Shown here: piece by piece, positions 5,998 through 12,809 of the stretch
How positions within the stretch are numbered: position 1 is the first letter of the stretch
Layout: each line of letters begins with the position of its first letter
Assembly: GCF_014495685.1 (NCBI RefSeq)
Contig: NZ_JACTVI010000080.1
Coordinates: 1 to 37,411 of the forward strand
Direction: 5' to 3'
Source of the DNA: Streptomyces sp. TRM68367
GTDB taxonomy: Bacteria > Actinomycetota > Actinomycetes > Streptomycetales > Streptomycetaceae
Length of the DNA: 37,411 bases
The notes under the pieces: model-generated
The model's input: the letters and a program-made list of their open reading frames with translations, nothing else
Told to the model about the DNA's origin: nothing
Databases searched by the model: none
Program-made: the position numbers and the translations under genes

Positions 5998-7338
5998 ATG
6001 AACTTTGTGCTAGGAGAGTATCGGATCGAAGGGCGTGGCGCAGCGGAGATTTCCGCGAGCGTCGAAAGCGCGGTGAGCGCCGGGGAGCTGAAACCGGGGC
6101 AACTGCTGCCGCCCATGCGGGAGTTGGCCACGCGGCTCGGGGTGAATCCCAACACCGTCGCCGCCGCCTACCGCACCCTGCGCGAACGCGGGGTCGTCGA
6201 GACGGCGGGGCGCCGGGGCACCCGGGTGCGGCCCGCGCCGGCCACGACCGGGCGGGCGCACATCCGGGTGGACGCCCCCGAGGGGGTGCGCGACGTGTCG
6301 AGCGGCAACCCCGATCCGGCGCTGCTGCCCCCGCTGACGCAGGCCTTCGCCGCGGCGGCGGCCGAGGGCGACCGGGCGCCGGTCCTCTACGGCGAGGATC
6401 CCATGGAGCCCGAGCTGGCCCGGATCGCCCGGGCCGACCTCGACGCCGACGGCGTGCCGCAGGGGTCGCTCGCCGTGCTCAACGGCTCCCTCGACGCCGT
6501 CGAACGGGTGCTCGCCACCCACCTCAAGCCCGGCGACACCGTCGCCGTCGAGGACCCCGGCTGGGGCCGGACCCTCGACCTCGTCCCGGCGCTCGGACTG
6601 CGCACCGCACCCGTCGGCGTCGACGACGAAGGGCCGCTCCCCGACGCCGTGCGCCGCGCCCTGGCCGCCGGGGCGCGCGCCCTGATCGTCACGGACCGGG
6701 CGCAGAACCCCACCGGCGCCGCGGTGAGCGCTACGCGCGCGCGTGCCCTGCGCTCCGTGCTCGCCGAACACCCGCAGACCCTGCTCATCGAGGACGACCA
6801 CGGCCACCGCATCGTCGACCTGCCCCTGCACCCCCTCGCCGGCACCACCCGCAGCTGGGCCTTCGTCCGCTCACCGGCCAAGGCGTACGGCCCCGACCTG
6901 CGCCTCGCCGTGCTCACCGGGGACACCGTCACGCTCGACCGGGTACGCGGCCGGCAGCGCCTCGGCCCCGGCTGGGTCAGCCGCGTCGCCCAGCGGGCCG
7001 TCGTACGGCTGTGGGCCTACGGCGCGGTGGACGCGGCGGCGGTGGCGACGGCGTACGGGCGACGCCGCGACGCCCTGATCGACGCGCTCGCCCGGCGGGG
7101 CACCACGGCGCACGGGCGCAGCGGCATGAACGTGTGGGTACCGGTACCGGACGAGACCGGCGCCGTGTCCCGCCTGCTGCACGCAGGCTGGGCGGTCGCA
7201 CCCGGCGCACGCTTCCGGCTGAGCGCCCCGCCCGGGATCCGCATCACCGTCTCGACGCTGAAGCCGCAGGACATCGCGCCCCTGGCCAACGCGGTAGCGA
7301 CGGCAGTGGGCCCAGCACCAGCGAGGAGCTACGCATAG
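5998..7338 (+). CDS. MocR family transcriptional regulator (GntR wHTH + aminotransferase I domain)
   Basis: A 446-aa protein with an N-terminal GntR winged helix (residues about 10-75; LPPMRELATRLGVNPNTVAAAYRTL is the recognition region) joined to a fold-type I aminotransferase domain (about 95-440). PLP-site residues are recognisable: NPTG at 237-240, EDDHG at 265-269 and the Schiff-base lysine K295 in SPAKAYGPDLR. MocR proteins bind PLP and use the aminotransferase domain as a sensor rather than an enzyme. The ATG at 5998 directly follows the palindromic operator with no Shine-Dalgarno, so translation is probably leaderless or nearly so. It faces the PPOx/PaiB operon, its likely target. PdxR-type control of PLP synthesis is a precedent, but no pdx genes are nearby. 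Confidence 0.92.
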   Translation: MNFVLGEYRIEGRGAAEISASVESAVSAGELKPGQLLPPMRELATRLGVNPNTVAAAYRTLRERGVVETAGRRGTRVRPAPATTGRAHIRVDAPEGVRDVSSGNPDPALLPPLTQAFAAAAAEGDRAPVLYGEDPMEPELARIARADLDADGVPQGSLAVLNGSLDAVERVLATHLKPGDTVAVEDPGWGRTLDLVPALGLRTAPVGVDDEGPLPDAVRRALAAGARALIVTDRAQNPTGAAVSATRARALRSVLAEHPQTLLIEDDHGHRIVDLPLHPLAGTTRSWAFVRSPAKAYGPDLRLAVLTGDTVTLDRVRGRQRLGPGWVSRVAQRAVVRLWAYGAVDAAAVATAYGRRRDALIDALARRGTTAHGRSGMNVWVPVPDETGAVSRLLHAGWAVAPGARFRLSAPPGIRITVSTLKPQDIAPLANAVATAVGPAPARSYA

Positions 7339-7360
7339 ACAAGGGTGAGCGCAGCCAACC

Positions 7361-7430
7361 CAAAAGGGGCGCGGGGAACTGCGCGACCAGCCAACCCCAA
7401 CCCGCGGTCGCGAATGACCGATGGCGCCCC
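7361..7430. repeat. Streptomyces-type intergenic repeat with long-range stem
   Basis: The segment starting AAAAGGGGCGCGGGGAACTG and continuing GCGCGACCAGCC is an intergenic motif I recognise from many Streptomyces genomes, usually placed after genes. GGGGCGC (7366-7372) pairs with GCGCCCC (7424-7430) to close a 59-base structure. It lies between the convergent MocR and EamA genes, so it may also terminate transcription. Confidence 0.6.
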
Positions 7431-7436
7431 ACCCCA

Positions 7437-8360
7437 TCAGGCGCCCCGCCTGACCTGCGTCAACGCCGCACCCGCCAGCACAACCACCGCCCCCACCGGC
7501 GTAGACCAGGCCAGCGACTCACCAAGCAGGGCGACGCCCGCGACCGTGGCGATGACCGGAATGAAATACGTGACCGTCTGCGCCGTCGTGGGCCCGACCT
7601 CGGCGACCAGACCGTACTGGACGAGCATGGCGAACCCCGTACCCAGCGCACCCAGGGCCACGACCGCGAGCAACGGCAGTACGGGGAAGCTGCGCGGCAC
7701 ACTGGTGAACAGCGGTGTGATCATGGCCAGTTGGAGCGTGGCAAGCAGCAACTGCCCGCCGGTCAGCGACAAGTGCGAGTGGCCGCTGCCGGCCAACGTG
7801 CGGCGCACGTAGATCCAGCCGATCGGATAGCTCAGCGAGGCCAGCAGCGCCATCACCGTGCCCGAGACATCCAGCCCGGCGAAGCCCTCCCACGCACCGA
7901 GTACCGTCAGCACACCCACGAAGCCGATCCCCAGCCCGGCGACCCGCAGCCGCGTCGGCCGGTCCTCGGACAGCGCGACCAGCGACAGGGCCATGCCCCA
8001 CAGCGGGGACGTCGCGTTGCAGATACCCGCGAGCGTGGACGGAATCGTCAGCTCCGCGTAGGCGAAGAGGGAGAACGGCAGCGCGTTGAGGAAGAACGCG
8101 GCGACCGCCAGATGCCCCCACGTGCGCCTCCCGCGCGGCAACCGCTCCCGCTTCAGAGCCATCGCCGCCCCGAGCACCGCCGTACCGAACACCAGTCGCC
8201 CCAGCGTGACCTGGAACGGCGCGTAGCCCTCGGTGCCGACCTTGATGAGGAGAAAGCTGAAACCCCAGACCAGGGACAGGGCGCCGAAGCGCAGCCGCCA
8301 GCCGAGGCGCGGACGCGGGCGGGCGGTGGAGGGGCAGGGCGGGACGCGGGTGGTGGTCAT
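7437..8360 (-). CDS. EamA/DMT family transporter (third copy), LysR-linked
   Basis: A 307-aa ten-helix exporter. EamA repeat 1 starts LRFGALSLVWGFSFLLIKVG (about residue 23), with the classical WG-x-x-F-x-x-K motif; repeat 2 starts near SGTVMALLASLSYPIGWIYVRR (about 165). It ends in VALLGESLAWSTPVGAVVVLAGAALTQ. The ATG at 8360 is chosen over the much longer upstream frame, which would run through the divergent LysR gene. No clear Shine-Dalgarno is visible (GTG 8369 is an alternative). It is divergent from a LysR regulator 75 bp away, an arrangement like ArgP-ArgO or YbhD-type pairs in which the regulator activates its exporter in response to the exported compound. The substrate is unknown. 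Confidence 0.9.
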   Translation of the reverse strand: MTTTRVPPCPSTARPRPRLGWRLRFGALSLVWGFSFLLIKVGTEGYAPFQVTLGRLVFGTAVLGAAMALKRERLPRGRRTWGHLAVAAFFLNALPFSLFAYAELTIPSTLAGICNATSPLWGMALSLVALSEDRPTRLRVAGLGIGFVGVLTVLGAWEGFAGLDVSGTVMALLASLSYPIGWIYVRRTLAGSGHSHLSLTGGQLLLATLQLAMITPLFTSVPRSFPVLPLLAVVALGALGTGFAMLVQYGLVAEVGPTTAQTVTYFIPVIATVAGVALLGESLAWSTPVGAVVVLAGAALTQVRRGA

Positions 8361-8414
8361 GTACGCCACGATGGTGGACCGGAACCTCGTAGCACAACCG
8401 AGAATTCGCACCCG

Positions 8415-8435
8415 GTAAATCGTAGTATTGCTTAC
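8415..8435 (+). promoter_or_regulatory. LysR leaderless promoter and possible operator
   Basis: The -10 TAGTAT (8423-8428) ends 7 bases before the LysR ATG (8436), so the mRNA is predicted to be leaderless. GTAA (8415-8418) and TTAC (8432-8435) form an inverted pair with 13 bases between, straddling the -10. This could be a LysR half-site arrangement used for autorepression and for control of the divergent exporter. Confidence 0.5.
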
Positions 8436-9338
8436 ATGTTGAGTCTGGAGCGCCTGCGCACCCTGGATGCCCTCGCCCGGCACGGCTCGGTCAGCGGCGC
8501 GGCGGAGGGTCTGCACATCACGACATCGGCCGTCTCGCAGCAGATGTCCAAGCTGGAGCGGGAGGTCGGCCAGCAACTCCTGGCCAAGAACGGCCGGGGC
8601 GTGCGGCTCACGGACGCCGGCCGGCTGCTCGCCGAGCACGCGGCGCGCATCCTGTCGCTGGTCGAACTCGCCCAGTCGGACCTGGAGGCACAGCGCGGGC
8701 AGGTGGTGGGCGAGTTGCGGATCACCGCGTTCCCCACAGCCGCGCGCGGACTCTTCCCGGCCGTGCTCAGCTCGCTGCGGGCCGAGCATCCGGCGCTGCG
8801 CGTGCGCTCGCGCGAGCTGGAGCCGGCGGAGGCCGTCCAGGCCGTGATCCGCGGGGACTTCGACCTGGCCGTCGTTCTGGACTGGTACAACAAGCCGCTA
8901 CCCGTGCCCGAGGGACTCGCCAAGGCCTCGATCCTCGACGACCCCGCGGAGATCGCCATGCCCGAGGACCACCCGCTCGCCGGCCGGGACGAGGTCGACC
9001 TGGAGGAGTTCGCGGAGGACGACTGGGTCACCTGGGGCGAGAGCGAGTTCTGCCACGAGTGGCTGATGTACACGCTGCGCGCCAAGGGCATCGAGCCGCG
9101 CATCGCGCACCGGGCCGAGGAACACCACACCCAACTCGCCCTCGTGGCCGCGGGGTTGGGCGTGTGTGTCGCACCCCGGCTGGGCCGCGAGCCGACGCCG
9201 CCCGGAGTGCGGACGGTGCCCGTCCGCCAGCGCGTCCACCGCCATGTCTACGCCGTCTGGCGAGCGGACGCCGACCGCCGCCCGTCCATCCGGGCGGCGG
9301 TCGAGGCCCTGCGCGCAGCGGGCCGGGCCAAGAGCTGA
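8436..9338 (+). CDS. LysR family transcriptional regulator
   Basis: A 300-aa LysR-type regulator. The N-terminal HTH (residues about 1-60) is MLSLERLRTLDALARHGSVS, then an AAEGLHITTSAVSQQMSKLE recognition helix. The C-terminal substrate-binding domain (about 90-290) begins GELRITAFPTAARGLFPAVL and contains the typical GDFDLAVV strand. The ATG at 8436 follows a -10 box by 7 bases and lacks a Shine-Dalgarno. It is divergent from the EamA exporter at 7437-8360, its probable target. The effector would bind between the two lobes and is plausibly the exported metabolite. Confidence 0.92.
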   Translation: MLSLERLRTLDALARHGSVSGAAEGLHITTSAVSQQMSKLEREVGQQLLAKNGRGVRLTDAGRLLAEHAARILSLVELAQSDLEAQRGQVVGELRITAFPTAARGLFPAVLSSLRAEHPALRVRSRELEPAEAVQAVIRGDFDLAVVLDWYNKPLPVPEGLAKASILDDPAEIAMPEDHPLAGRDEVDLEEFAEDDWVTWGESEFCHEWLMYTLRAKGIEPRIAHRAEEHHTQLALVAAGLGVCVAPRLGREPTPPGVRTVPVRQRVHRHVYAVWRADADRRPSIRAAVEALRAAGRAKS

Positions 9339-9339
9339 C

Positions 9340-9831
9340 CTACACGCCCAGCTTCCGGAAGTCCCAGGACACGATCTTCTCCGGCGTCAGCCGCACCCAC
9401 GCGTGCCGCCCGTCGTGCGGCATCTCCTCCAGGCCGAAGTTCTTGCGGGCGAACAGCGTCTCGATGACGTCGAGTTCGGCGCACAGCTCACCGGTGCGCG
9501 GTGCCTCGCCCACGAACTCGACGGTGCCGGACAGCTCCACGCCGCGCAGTTCCTCGTACTCCTCGCCGGTGTCCACCACGATCGCCACCCGCGGATCCCG
9601 GCGCAGATCCGCCCACCGCTTGCTGCGCACCACGGAGTACAGCCACAGCGAGGTGCCGTCCCAGGCGAACCAGAGGGCGCTGACGTGCGGGAAGCCGCCC
9701 GGCGACACCGTGGCGACCCGGCAGGTGCGCTGGCTGGTGAGGAACTCGTCCAGCTCACCGGGCGTCATCATGATCTTCCGGCCCCGGCGCTGCGTGGTGG
9801 TCACGCGGCCGCCCTGTTCTCCGACGGTCAT
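9340..9831 (-). CDS. Pyridoxamine 5'-phosphate oxidase family protein (short split barrel)
   Basis: A 163-aa PPOx-class protein. LTSQRTCRVATVSPGGFPHVSALWFAWDG is the canonical start of the flavin/deazaflavin split barrel. SKRWADLRRDPRVAIVVDTG contains the cofactor-phosphate contacting K/R region, and VELSGTVEFVG the next strand. This short type includes F420- or FMN-dependent oxidoreductases, and Streptomyces makes F420, but the cofactor cannot be assigned by eye. The ATG at 9831 has AGAGGA upstream. Its 3' end is one base from the convergent LysR gene. The upstream region contains a 10-bp perfect inverted repeat shared with the divergent pseudo-isochorismatase gene. Confidence 0.85.
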   Translation of the reverse strand: MTVGEQGGRVTTTQRRGRKIMMTPGELDEFLTSQRTCRVATVSPGGFPHVSALWFAWDGTSLWLYSVVRSKRWADLRRDPRVAIVVDTGEEYEELRGVELSGTVEFVGEAPRTGELCAELDVIETLFARKNFGLEEMPHDGRHAWVRLTPEKIVSWDFRKLGV

Positions 9832-9854
9832 GCGTCCTCTCTTCTCTCACGTCG

Positions 9855-9878
9855 TGTCAGAGGAGAGATCCTCTGACA
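9855..9878. promoter_or_regulatory. 10-bp inverted repeat in the 9832-9967 divergent promoter
   Basis: TGTCAGAGGA (9855-9864), GAGA spacer, TCCTCTGACA (9869-9878): a perfect 10-bp repeat that stays partly symmetric for six more bases each side (ACGTCG... and ...TCACGT). A further ACGTCAGA follows at about 9881. It is 24 bases from the minus-strand PPOx start and 90 bases from the plus-strand gene, so an operator for the former is most likely. A stem-loop in the RNA is the alternative. Confidence 0.6.
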
Positions 9879-9967
9879 TCACGTCAGAAAAGGATGGGCC
9901 GTCTTCCGCTCTCGCGCAACGGGGGCTACGCTCGCCCGCTCCGCCCGTCGCCGACCAGGGGGGCACC

Positions 9968-10606
9968 ATGCCGTCGTACGAACGACTCCGCGAGCTGCTC
10001 GACCCCGCGACCACCGTCCTGCTCACCGTCGAGTGCCAGGAAGGCGTCGTCGGTACGGACAGCGCGCTGCCCGAACTTGCCAAGGAGGCCCGCTCCTCGG
10101 GCGCCCTCGCCCGGATCGCCCGGCTGGTGGCCGCCGCCCACGACGCCGGGATCCAGGTGATCCACGCCATCGCCGAGCGCCGCCCGGACGGCCGCGGCGC
10201 CAGCCGCAACGCCCGCCTGTTCCACGCCGCCGAACGGCTGCCCGTGCAGCAGCTGTCCGGCACGACGGCGGTCCGCGTGGCCACCCCGATCGAGGTCGCC
10301 GAGGCGGACATCGTCGTACGGCGGCTGCACGGGCTGTCGCCGCTGCACGGCACCGACGTCGACGCGCTGCTGCGCAACCTTGGCTGCCGCACGCTGATCG
10401 TGACCGGCGTGTCGGCCAACGTGGCCGTGCCCAACGCGGTGTTCGACGCCGTGAACCTCGGCTACACCGCCGTCGTACCCCGGGACGCCATCGCGGGGGT
10501 GCCCTCCGACTACACCCCCGCGATGATCCGCAACACCCTCGCATTGGTCGCCACGGTCGCGACCACGGACGAGGTGCTGGCCTGTGTCACCCGAGCACGG
10601 CGCTGA
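9968..10606 (+). CDS. Isochorismatase-fold protein lacking the catalytic triad
   Basis: A 212-aa protein with the cysteine-hydrolase (isochorismatase/nicotinamidase) fold over its full length: TTVLLTVECQEGVVG is strand 1, ADIVVRRLHGLSPLHGTDVDALLR the middle, and CRTLIVTGVSANVAVPNAVFDAVNLGYTAVV the nucleophile-elbow region. In active members the triad is Asp (DxQ), Lys and Cys. Here the positions hold Glu22 (ECQ), Arg118/119 and Ala143 (NVAV instead of NVCV). All three are replaced, so normal hydrolase activity is not expected, yet the frame is intact and well conserved in character. It may bind a ligand or partner without catalysis. The ATG at 9968 lacks an obvious Shine-Dalgarno. Convergent with the Rieske gene. 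Confidence 0.85.
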   Translation: MPSYERLRELLDPATTVLLTVECQEGVVGTDSALPELAKEARSSGALARIARLVAAAHDAGIQVIHAIAERRPDGRGASRNARLFHAAERLPVQQLSGTTAVRVATPIEVAEADIVVRRLHGLSPLHGTDVDALLRNLGCRTLIVTGVSANVAVPNAVFDAVNLGYTAVVPRDAIAGVPSDYTPAMIRNTLALVATVATTDEVLACVTRARR

Positions 10607-10609
10607 CGG

Positions 10610-11110
10610 TCACGCGAGCGTGATCGAGTCGCCTTGCACGCTGATCTGCCTGGCGGCCAGCGGCTTGGTGGCGGGCCCTTTCTTCACGCTGCCGTCGAGG
10701 ACGGAGAACCGGCTGCCGTGGCAGTTGCAGGAGAGGGTGTCCCCCTGGAGGTCGATCAACGGACAGCCCGCGTGGGTGCAGATCGTCGAGAAGGCCTTGA
10801 AGTCGCCCGCAGCCGGCTGCGCCACGACCACCTTCTCCTCGCTGAAGACCTTGCCGCCGCCCTCGGGGATGTCGGCGGTCTTGGTGAGCGCGGTCCCGGC
10901 CCCAGTGTTGTCCCCGCCGCCGGAACGACTGCCGGAGCCGCCGCTGCCGCCGGCGCCGGTCTCCTCGGGAGCGGCGCTGGACGAGGCGGACGAGCCGTCG
11001 TCCGAGCCCCCGCACGCGGTCAGCGCGACGGCGAGCCCCACCGCTCCCGCCGCCGCCACGACGGTACGGCGGGTCGGTTCGGATGCGGGGTTGAACGGTG
11101 CGCTGGTCAT
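10610..11110 (-). CDS. Rieske (2Fe-2S) lipoprotein, Tat-exported
   Basis: A 166-aa protein. Residues 14-15 are the twin arginines of a Tat-like signal (TRRTVVAAAGAVGLAVALTAC) and C33 is the lipobox cysteine, so it should be a membrane-anchored extracellular lipoprotein. A Ser/Gly-rich linker (about 36-72) leads to a minimal Rieske domain. Cluster ligands are C111-T-H113 and C128-N-C-H131 in the pattern C-x-H...C-x-x-H, and C116 and C130 provide the stabilising disulfide typical of bc1-type Rieske proteins. It is probably an electron-transfer protein of unknown partner; it stands alone, without an oxygenase or cytochrome gene beside it. Confidence 0.93.
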   Translation of the reverse strand: MTSAPFNPASEPTRRTVVAAAGAVGLAVALTACGGSDDGSSASSSAAPEETGAGGSGGSGSRSGGGDNTGAGTALTKTADIPEGGGKVFSEEKVVVAQPAAGDFKAFSTICTHAGCPLIDLQGDTLSCNCHGSRFSVLDGSVKKGPATKPLAARQISVQGDSITLA

Positions 11111-11230
11111 GCTGGATTCCCTTCGGGAAGGTCGAGTTGAATCTGCCGACTGGTACGGTCGGCACAGATCGCCTGTTCAGACGATGTCGGAATCTTGACC
11201 CGCTCGACCTGGGGCATGGGTAAAGCGGCA

Positions 11231-11269
11231 CTGTCGGTTCACTGTCAGGGGCTGTCGGTTTTCTGTCGG
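11231..11269 (+). promoter_or_regulatory. Four helically phased CTGTCRG repeats (response-regulator type box)
   Basis: CTGTCGG at 11231-11237, CTGTCAG at 11242-11248, CTGTCGG at 11252-11258 and CTGTCGG at 11263-11269. The 7-bp units are separated by 4, 3 and 4 bases, so the array has a period of about 10.7 bp. The layout matches OmpR/PhoB-family sites (E. coli Pho box: CTGTCAT units with 4-base spacers). It lies immediately before the remnant ABC-transporter operon. A TTGACC at 11195 may be a -35 box. Confidence 0.6.
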
Positions 11270-11277
11270 CGCCCGCC

Positions 11278-11443
11278 GTGGCAGGTGTCGGTGCCGAGCG
11301 ACGGCAAGTTCGCCCAGTACTACTCGCAGGCCATCAACAAGGACGCCCCGCACCCCGCGGCAGCCCGCCTGTGGGAGGAGTATCTCTACAGCACCGAGGG
11401 CCAGAACCTGTTGCTCAAGGGCTATGCCCGCCCGGCGCTGATG
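11278..11443 (+). pseudogene. C-terminal fragment of an ABC solute-binding protein
   Basis: The frame reads VSVPSDGKFAQYYSQAINKD followed by APHPAAARLWEEYLYSTEGQ and NLLLKGYARPALM, the characteristic C-terminal part of family 1 (iron/spermidine/phosphonate-like) solute-binding proteins. The signal peptide and the first two-thirds of the protein are absent: upstream is the phased-repeat promoter region. It is fused in frame to a permease fragment at about 11443, which marks one deletion junction. It cannot function. Confidence 0.75.
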
Positions 11444-11808
11444 GCGCTGCCGTTCGTCTACCGCGCGCTGGACGCGGGGCTGCGCGCCATCGACGTACGC
11501 ACCCTCGTCGAGGCCGCCCGCAGCTGCGGGGCGAGCTGGCCGCATGCACTGGTCCGCGCGGTGCTGCCGAACCTGCGCGGGGCGCTGCTCAACGCGTCCT
11601 TCCTGCACTGGCGCTGGTGCTGGGCGAGTTCACGGTCGCCCAGCTGCTCGGATTCCAGCCGTTCGCCGTGTGGATCGTGACCGTCAGCGGCTCCAACGCC
11701 CAGCTGTCGTTCGCCGTGTCCGTGCTCAGTCTGCTCGTCACGTGGATCCTGCTCCTCGCGCTCGCCGGTGTCGGCGGGCGCTCCCGGACCACCGCCTCCC
11801 GGGGATGA
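11444..11808 (+). pseudogene. ABC transporter permease fragment with frameshift
   Basis: Continues in the solute-binding-protein frame with ALPFVYRALDAGLRAIDVRT then LVEAARSCGASW, the EAA cytoplasmic loop of a BPD_transp_1 permease. At about 11605 one base is missing, so the remaining helices (ALVLGEFTVAQLLGFQPF, then VSGSNAQLSFAVSVLSLLVT) lie in the next frame, ending at TGA (11806-11808). The N-terminal half of the permease is missing. Matches a decayed importer subunit. Confidence 0.75.
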
Positions 11809-11811
11809 ACC

Positions 11812-12010
11812 ATGACCGCCACCACACGTGAGAAGGCCACTGTCGCCGCAAGGGCCGCCACCGTCGAATTCCGGGTCCTGCGCCGGGAGTTCGGGCCGAC
11901 CTTCGCCCTGGACGGGCTTGACCTGACCGTGCGGCCGGGGGAGTTCCTGGCCCTGCTCGGCCCGTCCGGCTGCGGCAAGACCACCGTGCTGCGCATGCTC
12001 GCCGGGGACA
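11812..12010 (+). pseudogene. ABC transporter ATPase fragment (cut after Walker A)
   Basis: Begins with an ATG four bases after the permease stop and reads VEFRVLRREFGPTFALDGLD, then LLGPSGCGKTTVLRMLAG, an intact Walker A (GPSGCGKTT at about residues 48-56). Homology stops at about 12007; signature motif, Walker B and the regulatory domain are gone. The frame then runs into unrelated sequence. A second deletion junction lies here. Confidence 0.75.
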
Positions 12011-12143
12011 GGGCCTGCGGGTACTCGACTCCCGCACCGCCCTCAGCGGCAGGCCCCGAGCCTGGCCGGACGTCTCCGGCAACGACTGGCCGTCGGACCA
12101 CGCCGCCGTCGTCACCACCTTCGCCCTGGACCACGGGAACTGA
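12011..12143 (+). pseudogene. C-terminal fragment of an endonuclease/exonuclease/phosphatase family protein
   Basis: Directly after the ATPase break a different frame reads LRVLDSRTALSGRPRAWPDV, then GNDWPSDHAAVVTTFALDHG and a TGA at 12141-12143. The SDHAAVVTTF segment is the terminal SDHxPv motif of the DNase I-like phosphatase superfamily. Such genes accompany phosphate/phosphonate-type ABC importers, supporting a single ancestral operon for all four fragments. Confidence 0.65.
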
Positions 12144-12149
12144 CCCCCG

Positions 12150-12656
12150 TCACCGTGCCCCCTCGTCGTCCTCCTGTCCGCCCAGATTCTCGGCCAGCTG
12201 GAAGAGGGCGGGCAGGGCGCCGGTGATGGCCGAGCGGGCGTCGTCGTCGAGGGCGGCGAGTGCGGCGTGCATGCGGCGTTCGTGGGCGGCGGTCCACGCG
12301 GCGAGCTGTTCGCGTCCGGCGCCGGTGAGGGTGACCACCGAGGCGCGTCGGTCGGCCGGATCGACGTCGCGGGCGACCAGCCCTGCATTGATCATCTGAC
12401 CGATCAGTCCGCTGACGGTACTGGAGGCCAGACGCTGGCGCGCGGCGAGGTCGCTGATCCGGGCGGGGGAGTGTTCGCCGAGCACCTGCAGCAGCTCGAC
12501 CTGGGCCATGGGGAGGGTCTCCCACGGGTAGTCGGTGCGGATCGAGGCGCGCAGCGCGCGGCGCAGGCGGGTGACGGCCTCGGTGAGAAGGCGGGCGTCC
12601 GGCGCCCCGCCTGCGGGCCGGGAGACGGGAACGCCGGTACGGGGCTGGGCGGGCAT
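12150..12656 (-). CDS. MarR family transcriptional regulator
   Basis: A 168-aa MarR-type winged helix. Helices around residues 25-60 lead to the HTH (ARISDLAARQRLASSTVSGLIGQMINAGL, about 70-98) and the wing with the diagnostic DPADRRASVVTLTGAGREQL (about 102-121); a C-terminal dimerisation helix follows. The ATG at 12656 comes 6 bases after a -10-like TACCCT (12668-12663 on this strand), so it is probably leaderless. It is divergent from lgt and convergent with the ABC remnant. MarR proteins usually respond to phenolic or drug-like ligands; the target is not obvious. Confidence 0.9.
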   Translation of the reverse strand: MPAQPRTGVPVSRPAGGAPDARLLTEAVTRLRRALRASIRTDYPWETLPMAQVELLQVLGEHSPARISDLAARQRLASSTVSGLIGQMINAGLVARDVDPADRRASVVTLTGAGREQLAAWTAAHERRMHAALAALDDDARSAITGALPALFQLAENLGGQEDDEGAR

Positions 12657-12809
12657 GAGGCAAGGGTAGCCGGGCCGCGCCGCCGCTTCTGTCGCCGTGT
12701 GCGAGAGCCGAGCGGGACCCCGGTCGCCAAATGCTTCGGTGTCCGATGTATTGTCGGGCGGTCCTCCCGGTCGCAGCCGGGTCCCCGTGGGGTGAGAACG
12801 GTCGTGCTC

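Noticed and set aside
5991..8435. Extension of the LysR frame far upstream (1115 codons)
   Set aside because: It runs through the MocR gene in another frame and the EamA gene on the other strand; the true start is ATG 8436.
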